The translations under genes and the position numbers were made by a program. A stretch of DNA of 7,308 nucleotides from an uncultured Steroidobacter sp. (GTDB taxonomy: Bacteria > Pseudomonadota > Gammaproteobacteria > Steroidobacterales > Steroidobacteraceae), in assembly GCA_946478975.1 (NCBI GenBank), contig CAMLEO010000328.1, forward strand, positions 1-7,308, given 5' to 3'. The notes beneath the pieces were generated by a model. That model was not told the origin of the DNA and searched no databases. It worked only from the letters and a program-made list of their open reading frames with translations. This document shows positions 6,135 to 7,308 of this stretch, in pieces (position 1 is the stretch's first letter; the number at the start of each line of letters is the position of its first letter).

Positions 6135-7240
6135 AACATTTGTTGCCAACAGCGTGGGTCTGCCTCGCGGCGTTGCTGCTCGCCCAGGTCGCCAGCGCCG
6201 GTACTTATATCCTGTATTCCGGCAGCTATACGGCAGGAACGTCGAAGGGCATCTACGCGTGGCGATTCAACAGCGACAGCGGTGAGATCAGCTCGCTCGG
6301 GCTCGCGGCGGAAACCTCGCAGCCCGCGCACCTCTGGATCTCGCCGAATGGCAAGTTCCTGTACGCCGTGAACTGGCAGCCGGATAACGAAGGGATGGTC
6401 AGCGCGTTCCGCATCGACAAGAAAGATGCGCACCTGACGCTGCTGAATCAGGTCTCCTCGCACGGCATTCGCCCCAACCAGGTCGTGCTCGATCCGAGCG
6501 GGCGCATCGCGGTGACCGTCAACTATCGCAGTGGAACCGTCGCGGCTTACAAAGTGCTGAGCGATGGCAAGCTGTCCGATGCGTTTTTTGTCGAACGCCA
6601 CGGCACACCGAACGAAGTGCCTAAAGCGCATGGCATCGAGTTCAGCAAAGATGGCACGCGAATGTATATTGCCGAGCTCGGGCTCGATCGTGTGTACACC
6701 TATCGCGTCGACGTTCGCAAACCGCTGATCGCGCCGGTCGATCCGCCGTTCGTGCAGCTGCATGCCGATGCCGGGCCACGGCGCCTGCAACTGTCGCCCG
6801 ACGGCCGATTCCTGTACGTCAATCACGAGACCGATCCGGAAGTCAGCGTGCTGGCAGTTCGCGGCGACACCCTGACGGAGATCCAAAGGGTCTCCACGCT
6901 GCCGCCCGGCACCGAGGTGAAGAACACGACCGCCGAGATCATGATCGACCGGACCGGCCGTCATCTGTACGTTTCCAATCGCGGCCACGACAGCATTGCC
7001 GTGTACTCGATCGATCCAAAGGCGGGGACACTGACCCTGCAGGCAAACGTTCCCGCAGGCGGCAAGACACCGCGCAACATCCGACTCGACCCGTCGGGAA
7101 AGTATTTGTTCTCGGCCAACGAGAATGGCGGAACCATCACCGTCTTCAAAGTGGATGCGGCGAATGGAATGTTGCAGCCGACGGGCACGTCGCTGCCGAT
7201 CGATACGCCGGGCGGAATGTACTTTCTGGCCGTGAAGTAA
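6131..7240 (+). CDS. Exported beta-propeller lactonase (6-phosphogluconolactonase-like family)
   Basis: This is a 369-residue protein starting at an ATG that overlaps the upstream stop as ATGA. Residues 1-23 are a clear Sec signal peptide (MKHLL start, Leu/Ala core, cleavage after ASA). The remainder matches the seven-bladed propeller lactonase family: YSGSYTAGTSKGIYAW (29-44), QPAHLWISPNGKFLYAVN (64-81), IRPNQVVLDPSGR (113-125), KAHGIEFSKDG (165-175), GPRRLQLSPDGRFLYVNH (215-232), TTAEIMIDRTGRHLYVSNRG (266-285) and TPRNIRLDPSGKYLFSANENGG (313-334). The typical enzyme is cytosolic and acts on 6-phosphogluconolactone. The signal peptide here argues for a non-phosphorylated lactone in the periplasm, most simply the product of the upstream PQQ dehydrogenase (inference). 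No strong Shine-Dalgarno precedes it, so it probably depends on translational coupling. Confidence 0.87.
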   Translation: MKHLLPTAWVCLAALLLAQVASAGTYILYSGSYTAGTSKGIYAWRFNSDSGEISSLGLAAETSQPAHLWISPNGKFLYAVNWQPDNEGMVSAFRIDKKDAHLTLLNQVSSHGIRPNQVVLDPSGRIAVTVNYRSGTVAAYKVLSDGKLSDAFFVERHGTPNEVPKAHGIEFSKDGTRMYIAELGLDRVYTYRVDVRKPLIAPVDPPFVQLHADAGPRRLQLSPDGRFLYVNHETDPEVSVLAVRGDTLTEIQRVSTLPPGTEVKNTTAEIMIDRTGRHLYVSNRGHDSIAVYSIDPKAGTLTLQANVPAGGKTPRNIRLDPSGKYLFSANENGGTITVFKVDAANGMLQPTGTSLPIDTPGGMYFLAVK

Positions 7241-7308
7241 TGCGCCCACGCATGCAATGGTTGCGAATACTCCTTTGGTGGATCGTCAGCGCGCCCGCGC
7301 TCTGCGCC
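7240..7308 (+). CDS. Start of a further exported protein, truncated by the window edge
   Basis: An ATG sharing one base with the lactonase stop (TAATG) opens a frame of 23 codons to the edge. It reads as a signal peptide: basic MRPR start, hydrophobic core LRILLWWIV and a probable cleavage site after ALCA. A second in-frame ATG at 7252 would keep the same signal core. The cysteine context PALC does not fit a lipobox, so an ordinary Sec signal is favoured over a lipoprotein. The one-base overlap makes it the fifth gene of the operon. Nothing can be said about its function beyond likely location in the cell envelope or periplasm. Confidence 0.6.
   Translation, partial: MRPRMQWLRILLWWIVSAPALCA

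Noticed and set aside
6141..6151. TGTTGCCAACA short palindrome near the lactonase start
   Set aside because: It has only five-base arms within signal-peptide coding sequence; its resemblance to half of the 1054-1071 repeat is probably chance.
6101..7249. 382-codon minus-strand frame covering the lactonase
   Set aside because: It is almost exactly complementary to the lactonase gene, whose translation shows a signal peptide and repeated propeller motifs; the antisense product resembles nothing known.
1..7308. CRISPR arrays, tRNA/rRNA genes, insertion sequences, intrinsic terminators
   Set aside because: I looked for spaced direct repeats, transposase motifs, cloverleaf-like sequences and GC hairpins followed by T runs and found none; the operon has no intergenic gaps to hold a terminator.

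Overview
The window looks like an accessory sugar-acid catabolism locus from a high-GC Gram-negative bacterium. The supporting signs are a TonB-dependent outer-membrane receptor, Sec and Tat signal peptides, GC-rich third codon positions and long spurious antisense reading frames. The receptor style (an EEIVVTARRR segment just after the signal peptide) is common in TonB-receptor-rich Proteobacteria such as Steroidobacter-like gammaproteobacteria and sphingomonads. That placement is a guess from style and not a taxonomic assignment.

Layout: (1) 1-918, minus strand: the N-terminal 306 residues of a TonB-dependent receptor, running off the left edge. (2) 919-1382: a 464-base divergent intergenic region with an AT-rich island, three clear inverted repeats and candidate promoters in both directions. 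(3) 1383 to the right edge, plus strand: a tightly packed operon of five genes in which every junction overlaps. The genes are a Tat-exported enolase-superfamily (mandelate racemase/sugar-acid dehydratase type) enzyme, an MFS transporter of the anion:cation symporter type, a periplasmic PQQ-dependent dehydrogenase with a C-terminal cytochrome c module, an exported beta-propeller lactonase, and the first 23 codons of another exported protein.

How they may work together (inference): the receptor brings a saccharide or related solute through the outer membrane. The quinohemoprotein oxidises an aldose at C1 to its lactone in the periplasm, and the lactonase opens it to the aldonate. The Tat-exported dehydratase removes water to give a 2-keto-3-deoxy acid, and the MFS carrier imports the acid. 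This would place the first three steps of a non-phosphorylative Entner-Doudoroff-like route outside the inner membrane, with electrons passing through the heme domain to the respiratory chain. Substrate identity cannot be read from the sequence, and no kinase, aldolase or regulator gene lies in the window.
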